From contig NZ_JAUSUW010000004.1 of the NCBI RefSeq assembly GCF_030814435.1, forward strand, positions 186,001 through 250,000: 64,000 nt of DNA, read 5' to 3'. The DNA comes from Peteryoungia aggregata LMG 23059 (GTDB lineage Bacteria; Pseudomonadota; Alphaproteobacteria; Rhizobiales; Rhizobiaceae). Shown here one piece after another: positions 1 to 7,982 of the stretch. The first letter of the stretch is position 1. Every line of letters starts with the position of its first letter. The notes under the pieces are model-generated. The model did not search any database and was not told the origin of the DNA. It saw nothing but the letters and a program-made list of their open reading frames with translations. The position numbers and the translations under genes were made by a program.

Positions 1-1359
1 GACTTCCCGATCCTTTACGGTTCTGGCCGCGATGGCTGGATGAACGTCAACCCAGAAGGCCCGAAGGACGCCGGCCTCGCGCCGCTTCTCGATCTCGTGC
101 TTGAACACGTTCCGGAGCCCAAGGTTGAAGAAGGCCCGTTCCGCATGATCGGCACGCTTCTGGAAGCCAACCCCTTCCTCGGCCGTATCATCACCGGTCG
201 TATCGCTTCCGGCTCGATCAAGCCGAACCAGGCCGTCAAGGTTCTCTCCCAGGACGGCAAGACCGTTGAAACCGGCCGCATCTCGAAGATCCTCGCGTTC
301 CGCGGCATCGAGCGCCAGCCGATCGAAGAAGCCCATGCAGGTGACATCGTCGCCATCGCTGGCCTCTCCAAGGGCACCGTTGCCGACACCTTCTGCGATC
401 CGTCGATCACCGAAGCCATGACGGCACAGCCGATCGACCCGCCGACGGTCACCATGTCCTTCCTCGTCAACGACAGCCCGCTCGCCGGCACCGAAGGTGA
501 CAAGGTCACGAGCCGCGTTATCCGCGATCGTCTGTTCAAGGAAGCCGAAGGCAATGTCGCGCTGAGAATTGAAGAATCTGACGGCAAGGACTCCTTCTTC
601 GTGTCCGGCCGTGGCGAATTGCAGCTGGCCGTTCTGATCGAGACCATGCGTCGCGAAGGCTTCGAGCTTGCCGTTTCGCGTCCGCGCGTCGTCATGCACA
701 AGGACGAGAACGGCACCACCATGGAGCCAATCGAAGAAGTCGTGATCGACGTCGACGAAGAGCATTCCGGCGTCGTCGTTCAGAAGATGTCCGAGCGCAA
801 GGGCGAGATGGTCGAGCTTCGTCCGTCGGGCGGCAGCCGCGTCCGCCTGCGCTTCTACGCGCCGACCCGTGGCCTCATCGGCTACCAGTCGGAACTGCTG
901 ACAGATACGCGCGGCACGGCGATCATGAACCGCCTTTTCCACGACTATCAGCCCTTCAAGGGCGCGATCACCGGTCGCGTCAACGGCGTCCTTCTTTCCA
1001 ACCAGTCCGGTGAAGCCGTCGCCTATGCGATGTTCAACCTGGAAGATCGTGGCCCGATGATCATCGAGCCAGGCGAGAAGGTCTATGCCGGCATGATCAT
1101 CGGCATTCATACCCGTGACAACGACCTCGAGGTCAACGTCCTCAAGGGCAAGCAGCTGACCAACATCCGTTCGGCCGGCAAGGACGAAGCCGTCAAGCTC
1201 ACCCCGCCGATCCGCATGACGCTCGACCGCGCGCTCTCCTGGATTCAGGACGACGAGCTGATGGAAGTCACGCCGAAGTCGATCCGCCTACGCAAGATGT
1301 TCCTCGATGCGAACGACCGCAAGCGCATGGACAAGGCCAAGGCTTCCATCGCCGGTTAA
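1..1359 (+). CDS. typA: Ribosome-associated GTPase TypA/BipA (5' truncated by window edge)
   Basis: Reading frame is open from the first base (GAC TTC CCG...) to TAA at 1357-1359, giving 452 residues of a family that is about 606 residues long. The N-terminal GTPase motifs therefore lie outside the window. What is visible is the end of the G domain, the translation-factor beta barrel (IGTLLEANPFLGRIITGRI), the EF-G-like domain III with GRGELQLAVLIETMRREGFE, the domain V-like part, and the BipA-specific C-terminal domain (APTRGLIGYQSELLTDTRG, DRALSWIQDDELMEVTPKS). TypA is a ribosome-binding translational GTPase used in stress and cold adaptation and in large-subunit maturation. A strong terminator follows 30 bases downstream, so the gene ends its transcription unit. 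Confidence 0.97.
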   Translation, partial: DFPILYGSGRDGWMNVNPEGPKDAGLAPLLDLVLEHVPEPKVEEGPFRMIGTLLEANPFLGRIITGRIASGSIKPNQAVKVLSQDGKTVETGRISKILAFRGIERQPIEEAHAGDIVAIAGLSKGTVADTFCDPSITEAMTAQPIDPPTVTMSFLVNDSPLAGTEGDKVTSRVIRDRLFKEAEGNVALRIEESDGKDSFFVSGRGELQLAVLIETMRREGFELAVSRPRVVMHKDENGTTMEPIEEVVIDVDEEHSGVVVQKMSERKGEMVELRPSGGSRVRLRFYAPTRGLIGYQSELLTDTRGTAIMNRLFHDYQPFKGAITGRVNGVLLSNQSGEAVAYAMFNLEDRGPMIIEPGEKVYAGMIIGIHTRDNDLEVNVLKGKQLTNIRSAGKDEAVKLTPPIRMTLDRALSWIQDDELMEVTPKSIRLRKMFLDANDRKRMDKAKASIAG

Positions 1360-1390
1360 CTTCGCCCTCCTCGCAGGACAATAAAATGAA

Positions 1391-1425
1391 GAGCCCCCGT
1401 GAGCATCCACTCCGGGGGCTTTTCC
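1391..1425 (+). terminator. Rho-independent terminator of typA
   Basis: Stem AGCCCCCG (1392-1399) pairs with CGGGGGCT (1413-1420) across a 13-nt loop and is followed by a short T run (1420-1423). It lies about 30 bases after the typA stop codon. Confidence 0.8.
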
Positions 1426-1430
1426 ATGCT

Positions 1431-1539
1431 TGGGCATAGGGTGGCGACTAGACGCCAGGCGCGCGCCAAGCCCAGTGAGAGCCGGCGGGTCTGCACACGC
1501 CCCGCGCAGAAGGCGCCTGACGCCAGCCTGTGACGCCCA
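1431..1539. repeat. Long imperfect inverted repeat between typA and carD
   Basis: The left arm (1431-1462, TGGGCATAGGGTGGCG... CAGGCGC) and right arm (1511-1539, GGCGCCTGACGCCAGCC... GCCCA) are imperfectly complementary, with a smaller GGCGGGT/ACGCCCCGC hairpin inside. No reading frame here has coding support. The structure could be a rhizobial intergenic mosaic-type element or a structured RNA, because a terminator hairpin with T runs on both sides follows at 1546-1579. Nothing in the sequence proves transcription. Confidence 0.45.
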
Positions 1540-1545
1540 GACAAA

Positions 1546-1579
1546 CGAAAAAACCTCCGGCTCGCACCGGAGGTTTTTC
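1546..1579 (-). terminator. Rho-independent terminator of carD (bidirectional in shape)
   Basis: ACCTCCGG (1553-1560) and CCGGAGGT (1567-1574) form an 8-bp stem with a 6-nt loop. The A run before it gives a U run on the minus strand just past the carD stop, and a T run follows on the plus strand. Confidence 0.8.
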
Positions 1580-1600
1580 AAGGAGAAGAAGAAGGATGCC

Positions 1601-2173
1601 TCAGGCAGCTTCTTCCTGTGCATCGTCTTCTTCGATCGTCTTGCCGCGCTTGGGACCCTTGGCGAGATTGACCTCGACAAGGCGAACGGCTTCCGTCTCG
1701 GACATCTTGTTCACGGCAGCGATTTCGCGAGCCATGCGGTCGAGAGCAGCCTCATAGAGCTGGCGCTCGGAGTAGGACTGCTCTGGCTGGTTCTCGGCGC
1801 GATAGAGGTCGCGAACGACCTCGGCGATCGAGATCAGGTCACCGGAATTGATCTTGGCATCGTATTCCTGCGCACGACGCGACCACATGGTGCGCTTGAC
1901 GCGGGCCTTGCCCTGAACCACCTTCAGCGCGCGGTCGACGAAATCGGTCTCGGACAGCTTGCGCATCCCGATGCTCACGGCCTTGGCGACCGGAACCTTC
2001 AGACGCATCTTGTCCTTTTCGAAGTCGATGACGAAAAGCTCAAGCTTCATGCCGGCGACTTCTTGCTCATCGATGGCGGTGATGGTACCCACGCCATGGG
2101 CCGGGTATACGATCGACTCGCCGGTCTTGAAGCCGTGGCGCGCCGAGGAACTCTTCTTCTGCTGGGTCGTCAT
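1601..2173 (-). CDS. carD: CarD family RNA polymerase-binding transcriptional regulator
   Basis: A 190-residue CarD/CdnL-type protein. It has an N-terminal CarD-TRCF RNA polymerase-interaction domain (GESIVYPAHGVGTITAID... ELFVIDFEKDKMRLKVP) and an alpha-helical C-terminal DNA-contacting domain (TMWSRRAQEYDAKINSGDL, ERQLYEAALDRMAREIA), ending in an acidic tail. CarD proteins bind the beta subunit and stabilise open promoter complexes, notably at rRNA promoters. The ATG at 2173 is chosen because MTTQQ is the usual rhizobial start and GGGAG lies 12 bases upstream. The frame stays open for 48 more codons upstream, but that part is not family-like. The gene is last in a minus-strand run helicase, S4, fdxA, carD and has its own terminator. 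Confidence 0.95.
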   Translation of the reverse strand: MTTQQKKSSSARHGFKTGESIVYPAHGVGTITAIDEQEVAGMKLELFVIDFEKDKMRLKVPVAKAVSIGMRKLSETDFVDRALKVVQGKARVKRTMWSRRAQEYDAKINSGDLISIAEVVRDLYRAENQPEQSYSERQLYEAALDRMAREIAAVNKMSETEAVRLVEVNLAKGPKRGKTIEEDDAQEEAA

Positions 2174-2553
2174 TCTATTCAAATACTCCCTGTTTTGCTC
2201 CCGGCGAGATGCCGGCGCCGGGTCGGTCAGGCCCGGATGAGATGACAAGGTTGCGAAACTTGTCATCCTGATCCAGTCCGCCACACAGTCAAAACCACCT
2301 CGTCGCGACGGAGACACGACACAAGCGGTGTCGCCGATGTCACGGAAATCGCGCGTTGGTGAAGTTGCTTTCGTGATGGTTCAGGGCATAGCTATGCCGC
2401 AAAGTGGAACAGTTCCAAGAGGCTATCACAAAAAGACGAGGAAATCAATATTTTAGTGCAGCGCGCCACAATCGTGACGCAGCTGCGGGCAGATGCGGAG
2501 TCAAGTGATGGAATTTTAGGCGCGATTCCGATGAAACACGGCCTAGACTATCG
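2174..2553. other. Intergenic gap (380 bp) upstream of carD with two palindromes
   Basis: No credible gene. It should hold the carD promoter. Two dyads stand out: GGCATAGCTATGCC, a perfect 14-bp palindrome at 2385-2398, and TGGAAC-A-GTTCCA at 2405-2417. Neither is followed by a T run, so they look more like protein sites than terminators. Confidence 0.5.
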
Positions 2554-2892
2554 TCAGTCACCCGACCCGGGCTTTTCCGAGAAGAACTGTTCGAACTTGC
2601 CATCGACACCGTCCATCTCCTTGGCTTCCGGCATCGGCTCTTTCTTCACAGTGATATTCGGCCAGATCTTCGCATAATCCGCATTGATCTTGAGCCACTT
2701 GTCGAGGCCTGGCTCGGTGTCGGGCTTGATCGCCTCAGCAGGACATTCCGGCTCGCAGACACCACAGTCGATGCATTCGTCCGGATGGATGACGAGGAAG
2801 TTTTCGCCCTCATAGAAGCAATCGACGGGGCAGACCTCGACACAATCAGTGTATTTGCAACGAATGCAGTTATCGGTGACGATATAGGTCAT
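2554..2892 (-). CDS. fdxA: 7Fe-type ferredoxin FdxA
   Basis: A 112-residue ferredoxin. The N-terminal half carries both cluster motifs: C-x2-C-x4-C-x3-CP ([14 protein letters not shown]), modified in the way that gives one [3Fe-4S] site, and C-x2-C-x2-C-x3-CP ([12 protein letters not shown]) for a [4Fe-4S] site. The C-terminal 50 residues are the acidic alpha-helical extension typical of the FdxA/Azotobacter FdI family. It is a small cytoplasmic electron carrier; the partner cannot be read from context. Start ATG at 2892 has GGAG six bases upstream. It is 190 bases downstream of the S4 gene in the same direction. Confidence 0.96.
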   Translation of the reverse strand: MTYIVTDNCIRCKYTDCVEVCPVDCFYEGENFLVIHPDECIDCGVCEPECPAEAIKPDTEPGLDKWLKINADYAKIWPNITVKKEPMPEAKEMDGVDGKFEQFFSEKPGSGD

Positions 2893-3081
2893 GCGGCACT
2901 CCAGGATGACGTTCTCGAACGGCAGGAGAGAGACGAATGCGGGTATTCCGATCGGGTGACACCCTGTTCGGAAGGCTCGCGCCCCACCGGGAATTAATGT
3001 CGGACGGCATGTGAGCTAAAGCGGAATCCCTGACAAGGCAAGGATAAACACCCTCAATTCTGGCGCCTTTGTAGAAATTTT

Positions 3082-3492
3082 CTAATCCGCCAACCAATCC
3101 GGCTCGCCACGCAGTTCATCGAGCGCGCGGCGTTCCTTCTTCGTGGGCCTCCCGGCTCCAGGAGCGCGAACACCAGGCTCGGACGGACTGAAGGGCTTCT
3201 TCTCGGGCGGAGGCGTGAGATCTTCGTAGAGAAGCTTTGCTTCCTCGTAAGGGCCGCGCCGCTCGCCGGGGAGTTTTACGACCAGCACCAGGTGGCGCTC
3301 GGGCATCGCGATCTCCAGCTTGTCGCCAGGCTTGACCTGATGGCTGACCTGGCGGATTTTCTGGCCATTGACGCTGATATGGCCAGAAGCCACGCGCTCT
3401 TGCGCGAGGCTGCGTGATTTTGCCACACGGGCGAAGAACAGCCACTTGTCGATGCGCTGGCGCGAACCGCTTTGTGACTGCTTGTCGTCCAT
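3082..3492 (-). CDS. S4-domain RNA-binding protein, Hsp15-like
   Basis: A 136-residue protein with an S4 RNA-binding domain at residues 12-70 (RIDKWLFFARVAKSRSLAQE... VASGHISVNGQKIRQVSHQVKPGD), as in Hsp15/HslR, which binds free 50S subunits carrying nascent chains. The basic, proline-rich C-terminal tail (PTKKERRALDELRG) is also Hsp15-like. Its ATG overlaps the stop codon of the upstream helicase gene (TAATG at 3492), so the two are translationally coupled. This suggests a shared role in RNA or ribosome maintenance, which is inference. Confidence 0.9.
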   Translation of the reverse strand: MDDKQSQSGSRQRIDKWLFFARVAKSRSLAQERVASGHISVNGQKIRQVSHQVKPGDKLEIAMPERHLVLVVKLPGERRGPYEEAKLLYEDLTPPPEKKPFSPSEPGVRAPGAGRPTKKERRALDELRGEPDWLAD

Positions 3493-6400
3493 TACTTCTT
3501 CAGCTGCTCCTTGAGAGCCGCGAGCTTGGCGAAAGGCGAATCCGGATCAACAGGCTTCTCCTTGCGCGGCGGCTTTGCCTCGAAGCGTGCCGGCTGCGAC
3601 TTGTTGTTGTCGCGCTCCGGTCGCGGACCACGGTCCTTGCGGTCGCCACGATCCTGGCGGTCACCCTTGCCGGCGAACTTGCCACGATTGTCGTCTCGAC
3701 GCTCACCGCGATTGTCGGAACGGCGATCGTCGCGACGGCCTTCGCCACGCTTCTCGCCAGCGGCCTCGCCGCCTTCGCGCGGAGCCGGGTTGCGCTGGCC
3801 CTGCGGACGGCGATCGCCACCCGGACGGCCTGTGCCACGCTGGTTGTCGTTGCGACCACCCGGACGCCAGAGAAGAACCGGCTTCGGCTCGGTCGGCTCG
3901 GCCGACTGCTCTTCGGCAGCGGCAGGCTCAGCCGCTTCAGCGGCAACCGCTGCAGCAGGCTCTTCGGTCACAGCAGCCGGTGCCTCGCCTTCGGCAGATG
4001 CCTCCACGGATTGATCGGCATCATCGACGGTGTCGTCGCCCTTTTCGGCAACCGCCGGAGCCTCAGCCGCAGCAGAACCGGTCTGCGCGCCGAGGAAGGC
4101 AGCAGCCTCTTCGGCCGAAACGCTGTCGGCACGATAGCCGAGACCCTTCAGGATCTCTTCCATGTCGTCAGGCGTAGCACCCAGAATGGAAAGCATGGCC
4201 GTCGTCGTCGTGAAGCGGCGGCCGTCATAGGCGCCATCAGGACGTGCCGGCGAACCGGGCTTCCACTGCAGGAGCGGACGGATCAGGTCAGCGAGACGCT
4301 CGAGAATGTCGATGCGCACCGCGCGCTTGCCGAGGAAACGGAAGCCGGCGAGCTTGTAGAACATGCGCTCGAAGCTCGGATCGGTGACGACAGAGGTACG
4401 ACCGGCAGCGAGCACCGGGATCAGATCGCCATAACCCGGCTTGTCGAGGCCGTCGTTCTTCAGCGCCCAGAGCAGCGTAATCAGTTCGGCAGGGGCCGGC
4501 TTCAACAGCGCCGGCATGAAGATGTGATAGGCGCCGAAGCGCACGCCGTAGCGACGCATGGATGCACGACCATCCTGGTCGAGTGTCTTTACGTCGTCCG
4601 CCACATCACGACGGAAGAGCACACCGAGGTTCTCGACGAGCTGGAAGGCGAGACCCTTGGCCAAGCCCTGCAGGTCTTCGGCGCGCGAAAGGTCATCGAG
4701 CGGCTTCAGGACGGTCGAGATATGATGATTGACGAAACGCTCGACGCGGGCGGCGACATGATCGCGGGCAATGCCGGTCAGCTGTTCGTCTGCAAGCAGG
4801 ATGACGCGTGGATGAAGGATGTGATCGGTACCCGTCAGGCGGGCAACCGGGTCACCCACCCAGCGAACGAGGCCGTCCGAACCGATGGCAAGATCGCTGT
4901 TGCCGGAGGCATGCAGGCGCGCGGCGCGCGCCTCGAACTCAAGCGCCAGCGCCTTGTAGGCGGCCGCCTGGACAGCCTTGGCGTCCGGACCATCCATGCC
5001 GGAAATCGGCGTGAACCGGAAACCGGAGAGTTGTCCCATGGCATGGCCTTCCACGAAGACATCGCCGTTCACACTGATTTCAGCTTCCAACATTGCATTC
5101 TCTCTTAAGCGCTTCATGAGCACAGATGTCCTGCGATCAACAAAGCGTTTCGTCAACCGTTCATGTAACGCATCGGACAATCGGTCTTCGATTTCCCGCG
5201 TCTTTTCTTGCCAGTGTGTCGGATCGGCAAGCCAGCCGGGCCGGTTCGACACGTAAGTCCATGTTCTGATCTGGGCGATCCGCGCCGAAAGCGTGTCGAT
5301 CTCGCCATCAGTCCGGTCAGCCCGGCGCACCTGTTCACCGAGGAAATCCTCGTTCACGGTACCCCGCCTGACCAAATCAAAATAGAGACTCTGAATCAGA
5401 TCTGCATGCTGTGCAGGCGTAATACGCCGATAGTCGGGCAGCGCACAGGCTTCCCAGAGTTTTTCCACCCGTTCGGGTCGGTCCGTGATGTCGGAAATCT
5501 CAGGATAGCGCGACAGGTACTCGAGCGCCTGCTGATCGGTCGCCGGCAGCGCGCGCGTCAGTCCTTCAACGCGCGGCACCGCATCGAGGCTTCGCTGCAG
5601 ACCGGCAATCGACGAGAAGTCGAACTTCTCCGTCCGCCATTGCAGAACTTTGACGGGATCGAATTGATGGGTTTCAAGCCGCTCCACCAGTTCGTCATCG
5701 AAAGGATCGACGCGACCCGTAACGCCGAACGTGCCATCCTTGATGTGCCGCCCAGCACGGCCCGCGATCTGGCCCAGTTCGCCCGGATTGAGATTGCGGA
5801 ACTGGTAGCCGTCGAATTTGCGGTCCTGGGCAAAGGCGACGTGGTCGACATCGAGATTGAGCCCCATGCCGATGGCATCGGTGGCGACGAGATAATCAAC
5901 ATCGCCCTCCTGGTAGAGGCCAACCTGGGCGTTGCGCGTCCGTGGGCTAAGCGCACCCAGCACCACGGCCGCTCCGCCGCGCTGGCGCCGAATGAGCTCG
6001 GCGATCGCATAGACCTCGTCAGCGGAGAAGGCGACGATGGCGGTGCGCTGCGGCAGGCGGGTAATCTTTTTCTGGCCTGCATAGAAGATCTGCGAAAGCC
6101 GGGGGCGCTCGACGATGGTGATGCCGGGCAGAAGCTGGATGAGGATCGACTTCATCGTCGCAGAGCCAAGCAGAAGCGTCTCTTCACGCCCTCTCAGATG
6201 CAGCAGGCGATCCGTGAAGATATGCCCGCGCTCAAGATCGCCGGCGAGCTGGATCTCGTCGATCGCGACGAAGGCAACTTTCGTTTCCCGTGGCATGGCC
6301 TCGACGGTGCAGACGGAAAAGCGGGCGTTCGGAGGGCTGATCTTCTCTTCGCCGGTGACGAGAGCGACGTTCTTGACGCCGACCCGCTCGACAACACGGG

Positions 6401-6542
6401 TATAGACCTCACGGGCCAGAAGTCTGAGCGGCAACCCGATCATGCCAGACCCATGCGCGACCATGCGTTCGATGGCGAAATGGGTCTTGCCCGTATTCGT
6501 TGGCCCCAGCACAGCGTTGACGCCGCGGCCACTCAGGATCAT
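3492..6542 (-). CDS. Suv3-like superfamily 2 RNA/DNA helicase with a long disordered basic tail
   Basis: About 1016 residues. Visible helicase motifs: Walker A GPTNTGKT (13-20), DEIQ (95-98), SAT (about 127), and motif VI QIAGRAGR (258-265). The arrangement, followed by a Suv3-type C-terminal region, matches the alphaproteobacterial relatives of mitochondrial Suv3, a degradosome helicase. From about residue 850 the protein is Ala/Glu-rich, then strongly Arg/Gly/Asp-rich, ending in a lysine-rich helix. Start choice: ATG at 6542 begins MILSGRG, but an in-frame TTG at 6557 has GGAG six bases upstream and may be the true start. The gene is coupled to the S4 protein downstream. Confidence 0.88.
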   Translation of the reverse strand: MILSGRGVNAVLGPTNTGKTHFAIERMVAHGSGMIGLPLRLLAREVYTRVVERVGVKNVALVTGEEKISPPNARFSVCTVEAMPRETKVAFVAIDEIQLAGDLERGHIFTDRLLHLRGREETLLLGSATMKSILIQLLPGITIVERPRLSQIFYAGQKKITRLPQRTAIVAFSADEVYAIAELIRRQRGGAAVVLGALSPRTRNAQVGLYQEGDVDYLVATDAIGMGLNLDVDHVAFAQDRKFDGYQFRNLNPGELGQIAGRAGRHIKDGTFGVTGRVDPFDDELVERLETHQFDPVKVLQWRTEKFDFSSIAGLQRSLDAVPRVEGLTRALPATDQQALEYLSRYPEISDITDRPERVEKLWEACALPDYRRITPAQHADLIQSLYFDLVRRGTVNEDFLGEQVRRADRTDGEIDTLSARIAQIRTWTYVSNRPGWLADPTHWQEKTREIEDRLSDALHERLTKRFVDRRTSVLMKRLRENAMLEAEISVNGDVFVEGHAMGQLSGFRFTPISGMDGPDAKAVQAAAYKALALEFEARAARLHASGNSDLAIGSDGLVRWVGDPVARLTGTDHILHPRVILLADEQLTGIARDHVAARVERFVNHHISTVLKPLDDLSRAEDLQGLAKGLAFQLVENLGVLFRRDVADDVKTLDQDGRASMRRYGVRFGAYHIFMPALLKPAPAELITLLWALKNDGLDKPGYGDLIPVLAAGRTSVVTDPSFERMFYKLAGFRFLGKRAVRIDILERLADLIRPLLQWKPGSPARPDGAYDGRRFTTTTAMLSILGATPDDMEEILKGLGYRADSVSAEEAAAFLGAQTGSAAAEAPAVAEKGDDTVDDADQSVEASAEGEAPAAVTEEPAAAVAAEAAEPAAAEEQSAEPTEPKPVLLWRPGGRNDNQRGTGRPGGDRRPQGQRNPAPREGGEAAGEKRGEGRRDDRRSDNRGERRDDNRGKFAGKGDRQDRGDRKDRGPRPERDNNKSQPARFEAKPPRKEKPVDPDSPFAKLAALKEQLKK

Positions 6543-6716
6543 GGGTTGCGTATTCAATGACCGCTCCGCTTGTCGGGGCCGCGTTTCCTGGAAACCGACG
6601 CCCTTGGCCAACACATGGCGACGAACAGGGGCAAAGGCAAGGCGCTTGTCGCGATCACCCCAGAATTCCTTGCAAACCCTTGATCGGAATCAGCTTTCCG
6701 AATCGAGAACAGTCTG

Positions 6717-6776
6717 GGAACGAATCAGAGACGAATCGACGACTCCCGTGAATTCTGCATTTGTTCACGGCTAGAT
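6717..6776 (+). repeat. 60-bp intergenic element, copy A
   Basis: Aligns without gaps to 8445-8504 at 42 of 60 positions. Both copies begin GGAAC, continue with two 11-bp direct repeats of the form GAATCgacgAC (each with a GANTC site), and end TTTGTTCAC-nn-CTAGAT followed by a TGGAA. Confidence 0.6.
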
Positions 6777-6859
6777 GTGGAAGCCGGGTGCGGCATTCAC
6801 ACCAGATGCTGAATCCCCCTCCACCATCAATCGACGGCCACCTTCCTGGAAAGCTCAGT

Positions 6860-6885
6860 GGAACAATGGAGAACAGTTCCACGTT
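6860..6885 (+). promoter_or_regulatory. EcfG/RpoE2-type general-stress promoter of the hydrolase gene
   Basis: GGAAC (6860-6864), 17-nt spacer, CGTT (6882-6885). This fits the alphaproteobacterial general-stress sigma factor consensus (GGAAC-N18/19-TT). The predicted transcript would start about 14 bases before the ATG at 6906, just ahead of the GAGGTGAAG ribosome site. GTGGAAC and GTTCCAC around it also form a dyad, and a weaker GGAAC-N17-TGTT reads on the opposite strand. Confidence 0.65.
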
Positions 6886-6905
6886 CCGCCGCCGAGGTGA
6901 AGCTG

Positions 6906-7982
6906 ATGACATTGTCCCTACCACCCGCTGAGTGGATCGGAAAAAGAAAGCTGGATCAGGATTATGTCCTGATCCACGGCATGGTTATGGCCCCATCCTT
7001 CTGGCGCACCTATGCGCCGCAGGCTGTCCGCAGGGCCAACAGTGCTGCTTATGCATTGCCGGGACACCATCCCTGGAAACTCTCCGATCCTGGCCAGCCC
7101 TTGACGCCCCAGGCAGTTGCGGCAGCCTATGCCGACGCTATCCGGCGGGACTTCGGGGGGCGACCCGTCACCCTGATCGGACACTCGACCGGGGGCTTCG
7201 TATCGATGCTGATCGCGATCCATTTCCCCCAACTGGTGAAGGCGATCGTCCTGGTTGGCGCCTTTGCCTGCGGTCGCTTTGAGGGACAGGAGCGTCTGCC
7301 GGCTCGCCTGCTGAGAATGCCGCATATCGGCCCTTTCCTGTTTCGCCGGCTCTTTCTGCGCTGGATCTCCTCCAGCGAGCAGTTCCGCTGGGGGTCGATC
7401 GCATGCGTCTTCGACAAGCGTTGCCCCTGGCAGAACGAGCGCGCCGTCTTGGCGATGGAGGACGTCCGGCTCCAGTTGCAACAGGCAAGACCCGAGGATA
7501 TTGCCGCCTGCATCCAGTTCATGTCGGAAACGACATTGCTCGCCGATTTGCCCGCGATCAGACTGCCAGTCCTGAATATCGTCGGGGCCGAAGACGCCAT
7601 CGTACCACCCGCTCATCAGCTGCGCGTCTCCAAGCTGTTGCCGCAGGCGCAAACTGTAGTGCTCCGCAACTGCGGCCATCTGCCAATGGTCGAACATCAG
7701 GCTCTGACGTCCGACACGATCAGCGCCTTTGTTGACGGCATGTCAGCTGCGGAGGGCAGACGTCAGCGTCGAGAGACCACAATCATGGATCTGGCGACCG
7801 CAGGCCTTTTCAGGCTGCTGGATGCAACCGTGCACCCGACGGAACAAACGCCCTCCAGTCGCGTTCAACCAGCACAAGAGATCATAGTTCATCCAGGCTC
7901 AGGAGAGGGTCCACATGAGTACCATCCTCATCGTTATATTAATTCTGCTGCTGATCGGCGCACTGCCGAATTGGGGACATAG
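6906..7982 (+). CDS. Alpha/beta hydrolase, probable general-stress protein
   Basis: A 358-residue alpha/beta-hydrolase. The triad is visible: Ser94 in GHSTGG (92-97), Asp230 in GAEDAIVPP, His258 in CGHLP. An oxyanion-type motif HGMVM is at about residue 24. The substrate cannot be named. The ATG at 6906 is preferred over one at 6858 because it follows GAGGTGAAG and because the EcfG-type promoter at 6860-6885 would leave the earlier start untranscribed. The C-terminal 60 residues beyond the hydrolase fold have low predicted order, and the last 68 bases overlap the start of the next gene in another frame. It probably forms a stress operon with the DUF3309 and lipoprotein genes. Confidence 0.82.
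   Translation: MTLSLPPAEWIGKRKLDQDYVLIHGMVMAPSFWRTYAPQAVRRANSAAYALPGHHPWKLSDPGQPLTPQAVAAAYADAIRRDFGGRPVTLIGHSTGGFVSMLIAIHFPQLVKAIVLVGAFACGRFEGQERLPARLLRMPHIGPFLFRRLFLRWISSSEQFRWGSIACVFDKRCPWQNERAVLAMEDVRLQLQQARPEDIAACIQFMSETTLLADLPAIRLPVLNIVGAEDAIVPPAHQLRVSKLLPQAQTVVLRNCGHLPMVEHQALTSDTISAFVDGMSAAEGRRQRRETTIMDLATAGLFRLLDATVHPTEQTPSSRVQPAQEIIVHPGSGEGPHEYHPHRYINSAADRRTAELGT
7841..7865 (+). promoter_or_regulatory. EcfG/RpoE2-type general-stress promoter of the DUF3309 gene
   Basis: GGAAC (7841-7845), 16-nt spacer, CGTT (7862-7865), lying inside the 3' end of the hydrolase gene and about 50 bases before the DUF3309 start. It is the second such promoter within 1 kb. Confidence 0.65.

Larger units (their letters stand above)
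6543..6905. other. Intergenic gap (363 bp) between divergent helicase and hydrolase genes
   Basis: Holds no gene. It contains a cluster of five GANTC sites (6687-6745), one copy of a duplicated 60-bp element (6717-6776), and a general-stress type promoter (6860-6885). The helicase promoter should also lie here but is not clear. Confidence 0.6.

Noticed and set aside
2405-2430. GGAAC near 2406 as a general-stress promoter
   Set aside because: There is no TT at 18-19 bases downstream on either strand, so it does not meet the consensus.
3414-5108. Long open frame on the plus strand opposite the helicase
   Set aside because: It is antisense to a clearly conserved helicase, has a skewed arginine/leucine composition typical of a GC-rich shadow frame, and no recognisable domain.
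6862-6887. Reverse GGAAC-N17-TGTT as a helicase promoter
   Set aside because: The -10 part lacks the C and the helicase start is over 300 bases away; kept only as a weak possibility within the forward promoter entry.
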